Shown piece after piece: positions 37,439 to 48,511 of a stretch of DNA of 64,000 nucleotides. The translations under genes and the position numbers were made by a program. The notes under the pieces are model-generated. The model saw only the letters and a list, made by a program, of their open reading frames with translations. It was not told the origin of the DNA and did not search any database. Positions within the stretch are counted from its first letter, which is position 1. Every line of letters begins with the position of its first letter. Origin of the DNA: Gymnopilus junonius (lineage: Eukaryota; Basidiomycota; Agaricomycetes; Agaricales; Galerinaceae); assembly GCA_015501075.1 (NCBI GenBank), contig JADNYJ010000015.1, positions 354,159-418,158 of the forward strand. Reading direction: 5' to 3'.

Positions 37439-39738
37439 TCATTTCCCCGCGCTTTCCAATGCAACATCATCCTCATCATTGGATACGGTTTGGTACATAT
37501 AATCCCTCGTGCTAGGCGAGCGCGACCGATAGTTTTCTCCGATTATTGGTGTGTGCACTAAAGCTATGTCTTCCTCTGCAGGATTTATCCGACTCAGGAA
37601 GAACACGACAGAGTACAAGATGCAAGCTGCAAGAGCAAAGATTGCTTCTGGGTAGTAGGCAACAGATGATCCATAGGTCAGTGCATAGATGGATGGCTTT
37701 GTAGATTTTGAAAAAAATTAGAGAGAGTTCGAGACACTTGAGGGTGGAATTCCTTACCGAGACAATGTGGCCAATAGCAGATAAAACACCCAGCGCGCCG
37801 AACAACGCTCCAACTTCTGAGCCCCGCCCACAAGCATGCAGACATACCGCACCAAGAGAATGCAATGCAGGATTGCCTCCAGACGTGAAAGAAGACAGAC
37901 AGGACAGTGCATAATATAATGGTTGCGAGTTGTGGGATGTAAGAGCAACAAGACTGTCTGCAAACCCATCAACGGCTAGGGATATGGCAGCAAGGTAGCG
38001 GTCAAAGTTCAGCTCTGCGGAAATGTCGTGAGCGTTGGGAGTGCTGCCCGAGGAACTCGTGGACTTTGGCTTTAAATACGAAAGGAGGACTATAACATTG
38101 AGTTGAGAAACATGCAATAAGTGAACAAGAAAAACAAGTACTCACTTGGGAGGAAAACCAACAAATTGAGAGCTCGAGTGATCCAAAGGGTTGACATGTA
38201 GTAACCAAGCTGTCCTTCTCGTTTAACGTGTGTGTAACAGGGCAAGAGAATAAAAGCTCACCTGTGCTGTAGTCCATGAATAAACATGTTGTGCATACAG
38301 GTATTTGGCAGAATAGACGCCCTGTTCAGATTTTCAGTCGGCACAAATTTAAGAAAATGACCTGTTGCTTACTGTTGATACGATATATAGGAACATGCTG
38401 AGCCCTACAAGGGTCATATTGTAATTATATCTTGAAGAACCGGGTATCCGAAGTGGGGTAAACATTGAAATAGGGAGAAGCAAAGCAGAAATAAAATTCA
38501 TGATCAATCGGCGGACGACCAGTAAGGGTGATGTCTTGAAGGAAAGATCATCTTGCGTCCGAGATTGTACTGTCCGTTCAGAATGTTTCAATGATTCAGG
38601 GCATACGAAAATCACATATAGCAATGTGAAAGTAATGATGCCGATACTTGTATAGAAGAATCCGTCGTTGTAGCCTTTAGCAGGGAAGAAATATCCTCCA
38701 AGCTGACACAATGATCAACGATTCCAGCTCCGTGAATCAAAGAAAAAAAGTCGCACCCATGGTCCAATCGCCAATCCGACAAACACCATTCCTTGTACAG
38801 TCGAAAATATTTTCGAACTGCAGTACATGAACAACCAGAACTGAATGGATAGTGCGTATCTATCTTACCGAGAACCATGACGAGTACAGTCAGAAATGTA
38901 TCTAGCGAACTAGTCAAATTTGAAGACAGACTAACTGTCATAAATAACTCACGCGTGAACAACGCCATTGAAGGTGGACAGGCCGCCAACAAATCCTTCA
39001 ATGACCGGACCTACGAGAATAAATCTTTCGGCACGGCGTCCGAATAGGGAGTCCGGTCTCATGACGAGAACAAATACGGCTTCCCTACGTCCAGTGTCAG
39101 CGACAGGCCTGAATATGGAAGGGCAGAGAGGAAGGCTTGCATAGATAACGCGCCGATGAGAAACGTGGACAAAATTAGCTTCCGCCCATGCGCATCACCC
39201 AGTCGACTCCAGAAACCGGTGGATATCGCACTTAAAACGCTCATGGTGGTTACAACCGCTTCACGGAGGATGAGAAAACGAGAATGTTTATTGCCATTAG
39301 CGCATCGTACCGGCTTGGATTTTAGCAGCTCGCGCCTGTACTTCAGCATCCTCACAGCCATTCACGAAAGTCACCAAGTCGGTGACTCCGGGTTCGTCCT
39401 TACTCAAAGCGCGACAGGCAATAGCTCTGTAGACCTGTATACGCGGGGACATTGTTACACCGCGCTGTGGTAATGCTCATCAGGAAAAGGGCGCTAATGA
39501 TATGACGTCAGGGACGCACCGACATGGACATAATGAGGACGACTGGGATCAACCTGAGTTTATGACTGGTAAACACGCATGCACTGCAGACGAGTCATGT
39601 CTCGCACCAAAAGGGGTGGGCATCCCGTGAAAGGCTCTGTATAAAAGAGCGTGTCCTTGAAATTGGACGGCGCATACGAGGTGGATGAGGGTCAAGAAGA
39701 GAGGATTCTTCTGAGTAGCCGCCCTCCGGTGCGGTCAT
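37439..39738 (-). CDS. Major facilitator superfamily transporter
   Basis: From the ATG 39736-39738 a polar head of about 45 residues leads, through small introns (for example GTGCGT donors near 39610 and 39525), to a first span L-I-P-V-V-L-I-M. The family motif G-D-A-H-G-R-K follows in the loop after spans 2-3, with about 12 predicted spans in all. A middle block has F-V-G-L-A-I-G-P and G-G-Y-F-F. A long cytoplasmic loop divides the halves. The acidic tail ends in E-S-A-G-K with TGA at 37439-37441. The overall plan matches the drug:proton / tetracycline-resistance-like fungal MFS group. The substrate is unknown; two iron-type GATA sites upstream hint at iron or siderophore-related use. Confidence 0.82.
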
Positions 39739-40620
39739 AGTGAGCGGTCACGACCCTGATGGGAAGTGTCAGACAAGGTTAGAGACGAAGGAGAGAGAAC
39801 GCTGGGATGGATAAATGGCGAGGACGTGTTGGTTTATAAGGAACACGGCCTCCGTCTGCTAAAAGGACTCAGTTCGGCAGCGGAGGGGGGTAGGATATGA
39901 TATATGTCAAAAAGTTGCTGCTGCCTTTTTATCAGATAAACACCTCATCACACCATCACGCGGATCTAACTTTATCAGATAAACGACCAACACCGGCAAA
40001 GCGCCTCAAGTATCTGGCCGCCATCGGCACTCTACTATACTTTAACCATAGGCTTCTGTAAGCAGCCTAAAGCCCGTAGCTACAGTGACAGCCATTGAAC
40101 AGTCTTCTTCTGACTGTTCATCAATGTCAGCAAATTATTTATTACTGGCTACATACTTCAAATGGGATTGTACAGCCATGTCATGCCGTCGTGGCATCAG
40201 CACGTTTGCCAGTGTCTAAACGGAGTTTAGCCCAGAGTCGTTCTAGTGGAACTTCTACTGCGCGATGAAACGATAAACAGAATCAGATCGTCGTTTGTAT
40301 CAATAATAGTTTACACGGAACCTGTCTTTCATGCCGATTGGTAGGGCAGCCTGTAAAGCGTCTAGGAAATGCTCAAGCGTGCAAACGACAGGCCCCAATT
40401 TGGATTGAAAGTGTGCAGGTTCTCAAGTGTTTCCGAGGTGTAGATCTGTTACAAGTTGGATATATTTCGACCACGTGGCTACTGAAAATAGTTATACCAC
40501 AAGGTTGATTCCAATCCATAGAGATGATATCATGATAGTAGGTATCGTCGAGTCACAAGTCCGGAAAAGGACGCCGAAATACAATGGTATATTCTACCTG
40601 ACCTTGCAATGAGGCAAACC
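39739..40620. other. Long upstream region of the MFS gene
   Basis: Apart from the twin GATA sites I see no gene in these 880 bases. A 5' leader is likely in the first 150. The short plus-strand frame at 40427-40612 has no recognisable features. Confidence 0.5.
39931..39982. promoter_or_regulatory. Two copies of an ATCAGATAA (iron-type GATA) site
   Basis: Exact copies of ATCAGATAA lie at 39931-39939 and 39974-39982, each inside the same longer word TTATCAGATAAAC. They are 43 bases apart, about four helical turns, and lie 193 and 236 bases upstream of the MFS start codon. The word fits ATCWGATAA, the consensus known for fungal iron-responsive GATA repressors of the SreA/Urbs1/Fep1 class. The only gene whose promoter is here is the MFS transporter; the gene on the other side ends at 40621. 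Confidence 0.6.
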
Positions 40621-41452
40621 TCAGAAAATAGCGCGAACCAGTCCACCACCGATAGCAGATCCTGTCAAGAGATGCATGTATTAAGGGGTAGTTACGCCAT
40701 TGAACCTTTATGAATTTACCTGCTCCAAATCCAACACCTCCAACTGCAGAATGAGCCAGCTTAAAATAAGGTCAAGCATAAGCGAATCGACTGGATAGAC
40801 GTTTATACTACTTACAGTGCTTTTGTACTGGCCATACTTGTCTTTCTTTTGCTCTGTGCCAGCCTTCTCCTGGAGGCCCAAGGAATTGATGCCTTGACCA
40901 GAAGGCGGTGGAAGGTCGCTTCCGTGAAGAGCCGCACCGAAAGGCCTATAAGCTTTGGGTGCAGCCGCTGAGGGTCCGGGTGCAGGAGCCTGGGCAAGTC
41001 GTTCTACATAAGCAGAAGGGAAGAGGCCTTGTTTGCCGTTGACCCTGCCAGTCCACCAGTCGGCGTTAGTCTCTTCCACAATTTCTACGATATCCCCAGC
41101 TTCGAAAGCGAGGTCGTCAGAATCCTGAAATCTTTCCGTTTAGCTCATGTAAAAAGGATTAACCCGATATATGACTTACCTCACCACTGTACGCCCACAA
41201 CGCCTTTGCTTGAGGGAGCGAAGCTGCACGAGGAGCGGGTAGTGGAGGGCTTCGAACTCGGTTCGAAGCCCTCGAATTCAAAGCTGCCATGCCGCCCACA
41301 TTGTCAGCAGTGGCATTTGGCAGCTTTGTCAGAATGGCAGATGCATCCCTCTGGGTGATGTAGTTGTGCGAGACCAAGAAAGTGACATTTTGTTCGATCT
41401 GAGAGATAATGTGAGCAAGCATAGCCGCTGCTTGAGGATCTTGAGGAGACAT
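40621..41452 (-). CDS. SH3-domain protein, Lsb1/Pin3-like (paralogue 2)
   Basis: The plan is the same as in the gene at 28979-29961. A helical N-terminal region (I-I-S-Q-I-E-Q-N-V-T-F-L, then Y-I-T-Q-R-D-A-S-A-I-L) precedes one SH3 domain (A-L-W-A-Y, D-S-D-D-L-A-F-E-A-G-D, W-W-T-G-R, G-L-F-P-S-A-Y-V-E-R-L), a Pro/Ala-rich tail, and a final small-exon block L-A-H-S-A-V-G-G-V-G-F-G-A-G-S-A-I-G-G-G-L-V. The stop TGA is at 40621-40623 and the start ATG at 41450-41452. It is divergent from BUD13 with about 174 bases between starts. An actin-patch or Las17-binding role is inferred from the yeast family. Confidence 0.82.
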
Positions 41453-41626
41453 GGTTGTAGTCAATGTTAGAGGTGGGAAAGAGCCCTTTGTGATTGCACA
41501 GCCGACAGACGACAGAGGCCCAACGTCAAGGTGATTTAAATGTGGCTGTGCACACGGACTTAAATGACTATTAGTCTTTATGTAATCAACCATCTCTCGA
41601 CTTGAACTTTCGACTTACGCGCAACC

Positions 41627-42684
41627 ATGTCCAATTTGAAGGCATATCTGGCCGAAAAGTACATGTCTGGGCCAAAGGCCGATGCAATACTTGCTAAAAC
41701 AGGCGGCTTAAAGAGGAAGAAACGAAAGGCAAAGGATGCCATAGGTCCCCAGACTGGTGGTACCCTTATACGCGACGAGGATGGTGGATGGGGAGATATG
41801 ACGAAAGAAGATGAGGATGATCTGACAGAGGCAATGGTAGCGAACGATCGGGGCTTTAAGAAAAGGAAGGTTGCAGGTGTAACTGTCGAGTCAAGCTGGA
41901 TCACCGTGCAAGAAGGACTTGCTGATGCACAAGTCAGAGAAGAAAGCCCCCCTCCTGCAGCCGACGAACAGCCTATGGTTGTCGAAGCACCATTTACTGG
42001 GGGCCTTGTAAATGCCCAGCAGCTAAAGAAAATGCTACCTCAGCATAACACCAGTGCGACAGAGAAAATGACCGCGGAAGAGATTGCCCTTGCCCAGGAG
42101 ACGGTGTATCGTGATACCTCTGGAAAGAAGATAGACACGAAAGCAGCTCGAGCAGAGGCGGCGAGATTAAAACGGCTGAGAGAGGAAAAAGAAGCACAGA
42201 AAATGGAGTGGGGCAAAGGCTTGGTCCAAAAAGAGAAAGCTGAGAAACGGAGACAGGAATTGGAGAAGTACAAGCACACAGCGTTTGCTCGACATGCCGA
42301 TGATAAGGAATTGAATGAGGAACTGAAGGCGAAAGAGTTGTGGAACGATCCCGCCGCCGCTTTCCTGACTGTAAGTTATGCAATACCTCATTCATTCCAC
42401 ATTGACGCCAATACTTTACTATACAGAAAAAGAAATCAAAGGGGCCTCGGCGACCAGATTATAACGGACCTCCCCCGCCTCCAAACCGGTTTGGCATCAA
42501 GCCTGGATACAGATGGGATGGCGTTGGTGAGTTGACATTGCCAAAACGGCCTACAGAACAATGTACTGATTATCTTCTATTCGCAGACCGAAGCAATGGC
42601 TTTGAGAAGAAATATTTCCAGAGCCTGAACGCCAGAAAGCGCAAGGTTGCGGAAAGTTATGAGTGGAGTGTGGACGACATGTAA
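41627..42684 (+). CDS. BUD13: Pre-mRNA splicing factor Bud13/Cwc26
   Basis: Bud13 belongs to the RES complex that stabilises the activated spliceosome. The N-terminus ([10 protein letters not shown]) and the lysine-rich block after it are typical. The conserved C-terminal domain reads [12 protein letters not shown] across an intron at about 42371-42426, then [14 protein letters not shown]. After a second intron it ends N-G-F-E-K-K-Y-F-Q and Y-E-W-S-V-D-D-M with TAA at 42682-42684. At about 310 residues it is the normal length. No frame break is seen. Confidence 0.93.
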
Positions 42685-44147
42685 GGCACATCGGGTGTCC
42701 TCCTGATTGTATTTTATTCCGGAATGTGTATGCTTTAACTTCCTCATGCTTGTATTCTAATTTAACTTTTGTCGTACCGTCTTCAGCTCCTTTATAATTT
42801 GCAGCCTCCTGTAGTTGCATGTATGCAAACGTAGGTGCCTTTTTTCCGAGGATGTGCCTCCCCCCCAGAGCTCCAAGTCGCCATGACACAAAGAGGGCTT
42901 GCATAAATTGGTCCCTTTTCACTCAACATGTACAATCCCTACGTTCTGGCTTATAACACTCCGGAAAACTATTCACCGAAAATCAAGCACGTCTTCAATA
43001 GCCCCGATATTATGACGATCCTGTCGCGGTAGAACAGCGCATGCTATGCAAAATGGTTGGTTGGTTGAATACCGGCGACGTCCCAGTAGTGCCGATAGCA
43101 GGTGGTATAATGTTGGTATTAGTTGCAGGTGACCCAAACATTGCTAGATTGCTAGCATTGGATATCATGCTGGAAGACTGTGCTATATTATCGTCTATTC
43201 TGGCGGGTGCGAAGCCTCGGTACTTAGCGATTGAAGAAAGACCCATAGGCTGAGGCAACTGGTCGTATACGAGGTGCTTTAATTTTCTTCTTAAAAATTG
43301 AATGCCAATCTTTGTTCGAGTTGTCAAACACTCTTCGGTCGCTCTCTGTTTTAACCCTGGCGGGCCTATTCCTATTCAGTGGTTGCCTAGTGCCAACAAT
43401 CAGAAGAGCTCATACTGAACCTATGAGGACCTCACAATCAAAATTGGTGCCTTCCGAGCGACAGGAAGATAGACACTGTAACAAATAAAGACGGTGGGTT
43501 GTGGGCAGACATTAGGGTCAACTAAGTTTCTGCGATGGTCAATGTTCTTTGTAAGTGATTTCATGTCGCGCGAGTTTATCCTTAACCAGTTTGATATTTT
43601 CTAGGGCCCTGCGAGAAGGTTATCAAATGTCGATATCGAGAATGGGCTGGGGATGACTCGTGACTGTGTCGCAGCAACTTCGGTAACCTCGAGTATTCTA
43701 TTGGAAGTACTTTTGACACTTGTAATGGCCCTGTTGATGGCCTTTCTTGAATATATTGAATCAGCACACTCCGACAACCACCAGAAGTGGCTTTACCTTT
43801 TCAAGGAAAGTGGATCCGAGGGGTTCGTCGCAGCCTCGATACCTTATACTCTATCTACTGTGAGAGTTGAAATTGGTGCTGAGAAATAGGAGAAAAAGAT
43901 ATTGTGCTTGCGATGCTTATTCAAACAAACCCTGCTTTTAACAGTGTTTGTTAATCTGAAAGTGGAAGATAATGTTAACATATCAAATAGATTGCCAGGT
44001 GAGTTGTTTCAAGGTCACTTGACAGCCTTCATTTAGAGTGGCTGTGAATCCAGGTTTCCCATATACTCTCACCGTCAGAGGGCAGTCAGCAAGGTTCTGT
44101 TTCTAAGCACCTTGGTCGATCTGCAACCTCTTCTTTAACTATTTACA
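42685..44147. other. 1.4 kb without a recognised gene
   Basis: Short frames occur on both strands (43010-43327 minus; 43653-43889 plus, with one hydrophobic segment), but none shows a family motif or a clean intron chain. This zone must contain the promoter of the Bsd2/Ndfip-like gene. A fast-evolving or decayed small gene cannot be ruled out. Confidence 0.4.
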
Positions 44148-45520
44148 ATGCCTGGACGCTACGCTCCCCTTCCAAACCCCCGGTCGGCGCCGGACGCAGA
44201 GCGAGAAATGGAGGACGCCTTCGATCTCAACGACGAGCATGAGGAGCATGCTGACCACGAAACTGCGCCTCTTACAAACAGTAATGGTATCCACTCGTCT
44301 CGATCAGAACATATGCCAGGAGTGGAGACCACTGCTATTCCTGGTGTATACGACTTTGAAAGAGAGTACGACTTCCCCCCACCGGGCTCGCCACCCCGTC
44401 CATCATCTCGGGCGCTTCCAAATGACTTCGGAAATTCCAATGGTCTTCTGCCCACCGCCCCCGTGGTTGTACCGAAACCCCGACAGTCTTTCTTCAGGAG
44501 AGCTGTAGGGGCTATTCTTCCAACCCATTATCAGCGTGTGCCTACTGAGAATCACCCCACGCGACCCACAGGCGGCGGAATCGAGAATGACGGCGTCTTC
44601 GCGAACGTCACAGCTAAACCACAACCTGGTAGAGTCATCACAACAGAAGATGGAGATGTTCATGTTGTTCCTGAGGATAGTCAGAAAGAAAGCCCACCTG
44701 TATGCTTGTTGTCCCACTTCCAATTCCTTCGGGACGCTCAAAAATTTCTTAGACATATCTTGAAGCGCAAGCAGATGCTGTTCCTCCTTATTGGGAGACC
44801 ACCATCCATGCGCCAATGGGTATGGAGGCAGGCGACATGATCATCGATGATCTTCCGGCAGGCTCCTTCTTGGTCTTTTGCCTCAACATCTTTATCTCCT
44901 TTTTCTTCCAATTCGTTGGTTTCCTCCTCACTTACCTTTTGCACACTTCCCATGCAGCTAAATTTGGTTCTCGTGCTGGTCTTGGGCTCACACTCATTCA
45001 ATATGGATTCTATTCTCGGACAATGAGTTTTGCGGATGACAGTCAACCCGAATCGGATACGGGCAGCGGGGTTGGCTGGGGAGGTCCTCCGCCTGCGACG
45101 CCATCAGGCGATGGACACGCCACAGCTCCAACTGCAAGCCAAGATGACATCGTGTCCTCAACATCCAGGGATTGGCTATCTTTCCTATTTATGACCCTAG
45201 GTATGTAAATTGTTCATTCAAACGTTGTTATCAACATTCATTCACTGACTACAGGATGGTTCCTTTTGCTTTCCTCTGTAATCGGTTTTTGGAGAGTCAA
45301 ACGCTGGGAAAGAACGATAAGAGCTCCAGCTTCTCCCCCAAGCACGGATGAAGTCCAAAGAGATGTCAATGTCAGGCGAGGCCTTGAAGAAGCCTTTGGA
45401 TTATCATTTGCCCCACCCCCCGGACAACAGGCTCGGGATGAACATGGTAATCCAGTTGAACCGTACGAGCTTGACGATGCGAGGTTGGCTAGAAATTTGA
45501 GAAATGCCGGGTTTTTGTAA
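44148..45520 (+). CDS. Bsd2/Ndfip-like membrane adaptor for Rsp5-type ubiquitin ligase
   Basis: The start is the ATG at 44148. A long polar N-terminal domain contains Pro-rich stretches (P-P-P-G-S-P-P). After an intron (44700-44753), V-P-P-Y-W supplies a P-P-x-Y motif that WW domains of Rsp5/Nedd4 ligases bind. Hydrophobic spans follow: F-L-V-F-C-L-N-I-F-I-S-F-F-F, then G-L-T-L-I-Q-Y-G-F-Y, and W-F-L-L-L-S-S-V-I-G-F-W across another intron near 45201-45254. This three-span DUF2370/Ndfip layout fits yeast Bsd2 and Tre proteins, which send metal transporters to the vacuole. The family call is firm; the cargo is inference. Confidence 0.85.
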
Positions 45521-45834
45521 AATATGTTCTATTTGCTCTCTGTTTGCCTGGCTCTCGTGGAGCAATTCGGGTCGTCGTTCTGCTATCCTAAAGTGTTTCC
45601 AAATCTTCGATGTACATACTCCCACACTCGCTTTATTTTGTTACTTTAGTCTATTACTTAGCTTGCCAAGGACGAAATTAGTGCTGCTTTTCTGCAGACC
45701 AGTTCGAGACCCTAATATTATCTTTGCTATCTGCATCTAGTTTTTCTGATTTTTTCCTGTTTCCTCGATGTATTGACATACGCTCAAACTCGCTATTTCA
45801 CCGCTATTCCCGTTTGCCACGCACAGAATTAGTG
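45521..45834. other. Short 3' meeting zone between convergent genes
   Basis: About 310 T-rich bases between the Bsd2/Ndfip-like stop and the Asa1 stop. Nothing else is visible. Confidence 0.5.
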
Positions 45835-47402
45835 TCACTTCTCAAAACTGATTAAAGACCAAATTGAAACCCGATTGTCTTTGCTACCCGCAATTAACCA
45901 TCTCGTTCTTTCAATCTTTTCCTGAAGGGTCATGTCTTCATCATCACTTTCATTATCATCAACTGCGAGACCTCCACCCTTGTGAACCTTAGGGCCTTCT
46001 TCGCATGCTCGAGCAAATTCGACACATTGACATGCTAATTTATGATATTTTAACGTTCCGAGAGGCTTGAAGGATTTGGTCGAGTAAAGTCGGATCCTAC
46101 CTTTTACATGTAAGAAAGCAAAAACAGCAGAGTGGAGCACCCACTTCCCGTCCCAGCCTCCGGCTGCGCATACTTTACCATCGTCCCGGATCGCAATTGA
46201 CCCATTTCCTGGGTGCTTGGTCCGGAAGGCTATCCCATGTTCTTCAGGGGGTGGTCCGTCAATCTAACAAACAAATGAGAGAGAGATTCATGGAACAGGA
46301 GCAAATTTAAGCACAGCAAGATCATAACGACCCATAATATGGTCTGCTGACACAGTCACAGCAAAATCATTGGCGCGAGATACTTTCATTGCCATGACTG
46401 CGAATAATAGTCAGTTGTAAGAACCCTAAGAGGAGTCAAAACAATTCGCACTTGATTCATTGTGAAGCTTTGATTTCCACAGAATATCCCAGCCCTCACC
46501 CTCAACGGAAGCTTCTTTCTCTGTACGGGTGTACTCACGCAACACGACGCTTCCATTCTCATAAGCAGTCAGGAGTCGTAGATTTCTGTACTTATTTGAA
46601 CTCGACGTCGATGGACCGTTGTGGACATAATAATAAAGATGCATAGACATGATAATACCTTTCCCCTATTCATGAGACCATGTCCTAGAAGCATAAAAGC
46701 AGTAGCAGACCACATACCAGATGTATTTCTTCCGCTTGGATTAGCAGATAAAATAGGATTGTTGGTTTCCTGCCCAATGGCAGCATGTACGCGGTCATTA
46801 GAAGGCAAAGACCATACATCTGCCTTTGCAAAGTTTGAGACTAATTAAGCGATCCTCATGAGGAGGCTTACTGTCGAGGAGTCTATCAAATTAGGGAGAG
46901 CTATCAACGCCTTTGATTTTCCGTTTCCTACAGTACCATCGGATAATATCACCAAAGAAAATCGACAAAAATTGAGAGCATTGACGTCCATAGAATAGCA
47001 GAGTGTTGGGGTGGGGAGATTGGGTAAACCTGCCGAACTACCAATTCTAGCAGAGAATGGCGTCTCTTCAACACGCTGCCACACGTGCAGCTTGTTATCC
47101 CGTCCATGTCTTCATGACCATCAATCTTGACGAAGAGCAAGACCACAAGAATATACGGACGTTACGATGAAGTTATCCCATTCCTCGACTCCTAAAATGG
47201 AATCAGTATGCGCTATCCAGGAGGCCAAAGCCCGCAAGGAGCGCGTTGATGTGACAACGACTTTCCCAGAGGCATCTGCGGAATAGACTCGTTCATTGTC
47301 GTCCGACAGAGCGAGTGCAGAGAGAGGTGAAGAGTGGGAACGGAGTAGATGAAGCGGGCTTGGCGGTGGTGGTGCTGGACGTTTTGGTGCAGTAGTTGAC
47401 AT
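45835..47402 (-). CDS. ASA1: ASTRA-associated WD40 protein Asa1
   Basis: Starting at the ATG 47400-47402, the first exon encodes a Pro-rich lead and a first WD-like blade (L-R-S-H-S-S-P-L-S-A-L-A-L-S, then V-Y-S-A-D-A-S-G-K-V-V-V). Further blades follow through several introns, including D-N-K-L-H-V-W-Q and N-L-R-L-L-T-A-Y-E-N-G-S-V. The last blade is W-L-I-A-G-S-K-D-N-R-V-S-I-W, and the stop is at 45835-45837. The insertion of an acidic loop before the last blade and the overall blade order fit Asa1, a subunit linked to the Tra1/Tel2 ASTRA assembly. The WD40 call is certain; the Asa1 name is likely. Confidence 0.8.
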
Positions 47403-47630
47403 TGAGAACTAGATAGATATCACAAATGATTTGAACAAGATCAGACAAAGTTTTCTGGATAGTCAAAAGCAATTAGAGCTGCATTGCCAAATGGACGGGC
47501 CGTGGGCGGCGAAGATGAGCAGTTGGGACTCGCAACAGTTCAAAGCTGTTGCCAATCACACGCAAACACGCCCGACTCGTGTCTGCTCACTCAACGTGTC
47601 GCGAGCAATTCACGAACGTATACCCCCACC
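47403..47630. promoter_or_regulatory. Divergent promoter, ASA1 / SPC3
   Basis: About 228 bases between diverging start codons. No particular binding site is identified. Confidence 0.4.
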
Positions 47631-48387
47631 ATGCACAGTATATTCTCCAGAATCAATAATGGTTCCGCATTCTTGTCGTCGTGTATGATGGCCCTCTTGG
47701 CTGCCATTGCTCTCTCGTCCTTCTTATTCACTGCCAATGCCGAGGGAGACTTGTCAATCTCGTCTATTAAAGTGTGAGCCCGTATCTTCTATGAGGGAGG
47801 ATTTCCACCACTGATGTGTGTTTATAAAGTGTGTCTTCCAATGCCCGGCGATATCCCAATAAAAAGCAAGACTTGGCCTTTATTAATTTCAACATCACGG
47901 CCGGTACGAAGCCTTCCCTGCTTGACGGAAGTAAACTCTTAACATTTGCTCGGAAGATCTATCGCCTCTATTTCATTGGAACACGAAGCAACTCTTCCTC
48001 TATCTAGAAGCAGAATATGTGAACAAGCAAGGGTGCGCTCTTGAGTTTTTTCCTGGTACAGACTTCGGATTAACGTTCGATCCGTCAGGTGAAGAATGAA
48101 GTAGTCATCTGGGATCGTATCATTAGACGGAAAGAAGACGCTTTCGTTAAATTTGTGGGCAAGAACAAATACATGTTCCGTGACATCTCGTCGTCATTCA
48201 AGTACGCGAATTTCTTTTCCTAAATCCGTTTGAACCTCAATTGTTCTCTACTATTTACAGAGGCGTACCACCTGCAAATTATTCTCTGAAGTATAATATT
48301 ATGCCCTACGTAGGAGTTCTACAGTACGGCGAGGCAGCAAGGACCACTAAAGAAGTTGCCTTCCCAGAACCACAATCGCGCCTGTAG
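47631..48387 (+). CDS. SPC3: Signal peptidase complex subunit 3
   Basis: Spc3 is an ER membrane subunit needed for signal peptide cleavage. It begins M-H-S-I-F-S-R-I-N-N, then one hydrophobic span (about residues 17-36). After an intron, D-L-A-F-I-N-F-N-I-T-A precedes the conserved D-L-R-S-L-F-H-W-N-T-K-Q-L-F-L-Y-L. The lumenal domain continues with V-I-W-D-R-I-I and Y-S-L-K-Y-N-I-M-P-Y-V-G. TAG is at 48385-48387. The short single-span layout and about 190 residues match the family. Four introns are needed; all have good splice motifs. Confidence 0.92.
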
Positions 48388-48511
48388 TGATTGCTGTTGT
48401 CCATAGCTGTATCAATTTCCTGGGTAATAATGAAAGTTCCGAGCGATATTTATTGGTATTGACAGAAGGGTTTCCTATTCTACTTCAATTATTTTTACTT
48501 GCCACCTTATT

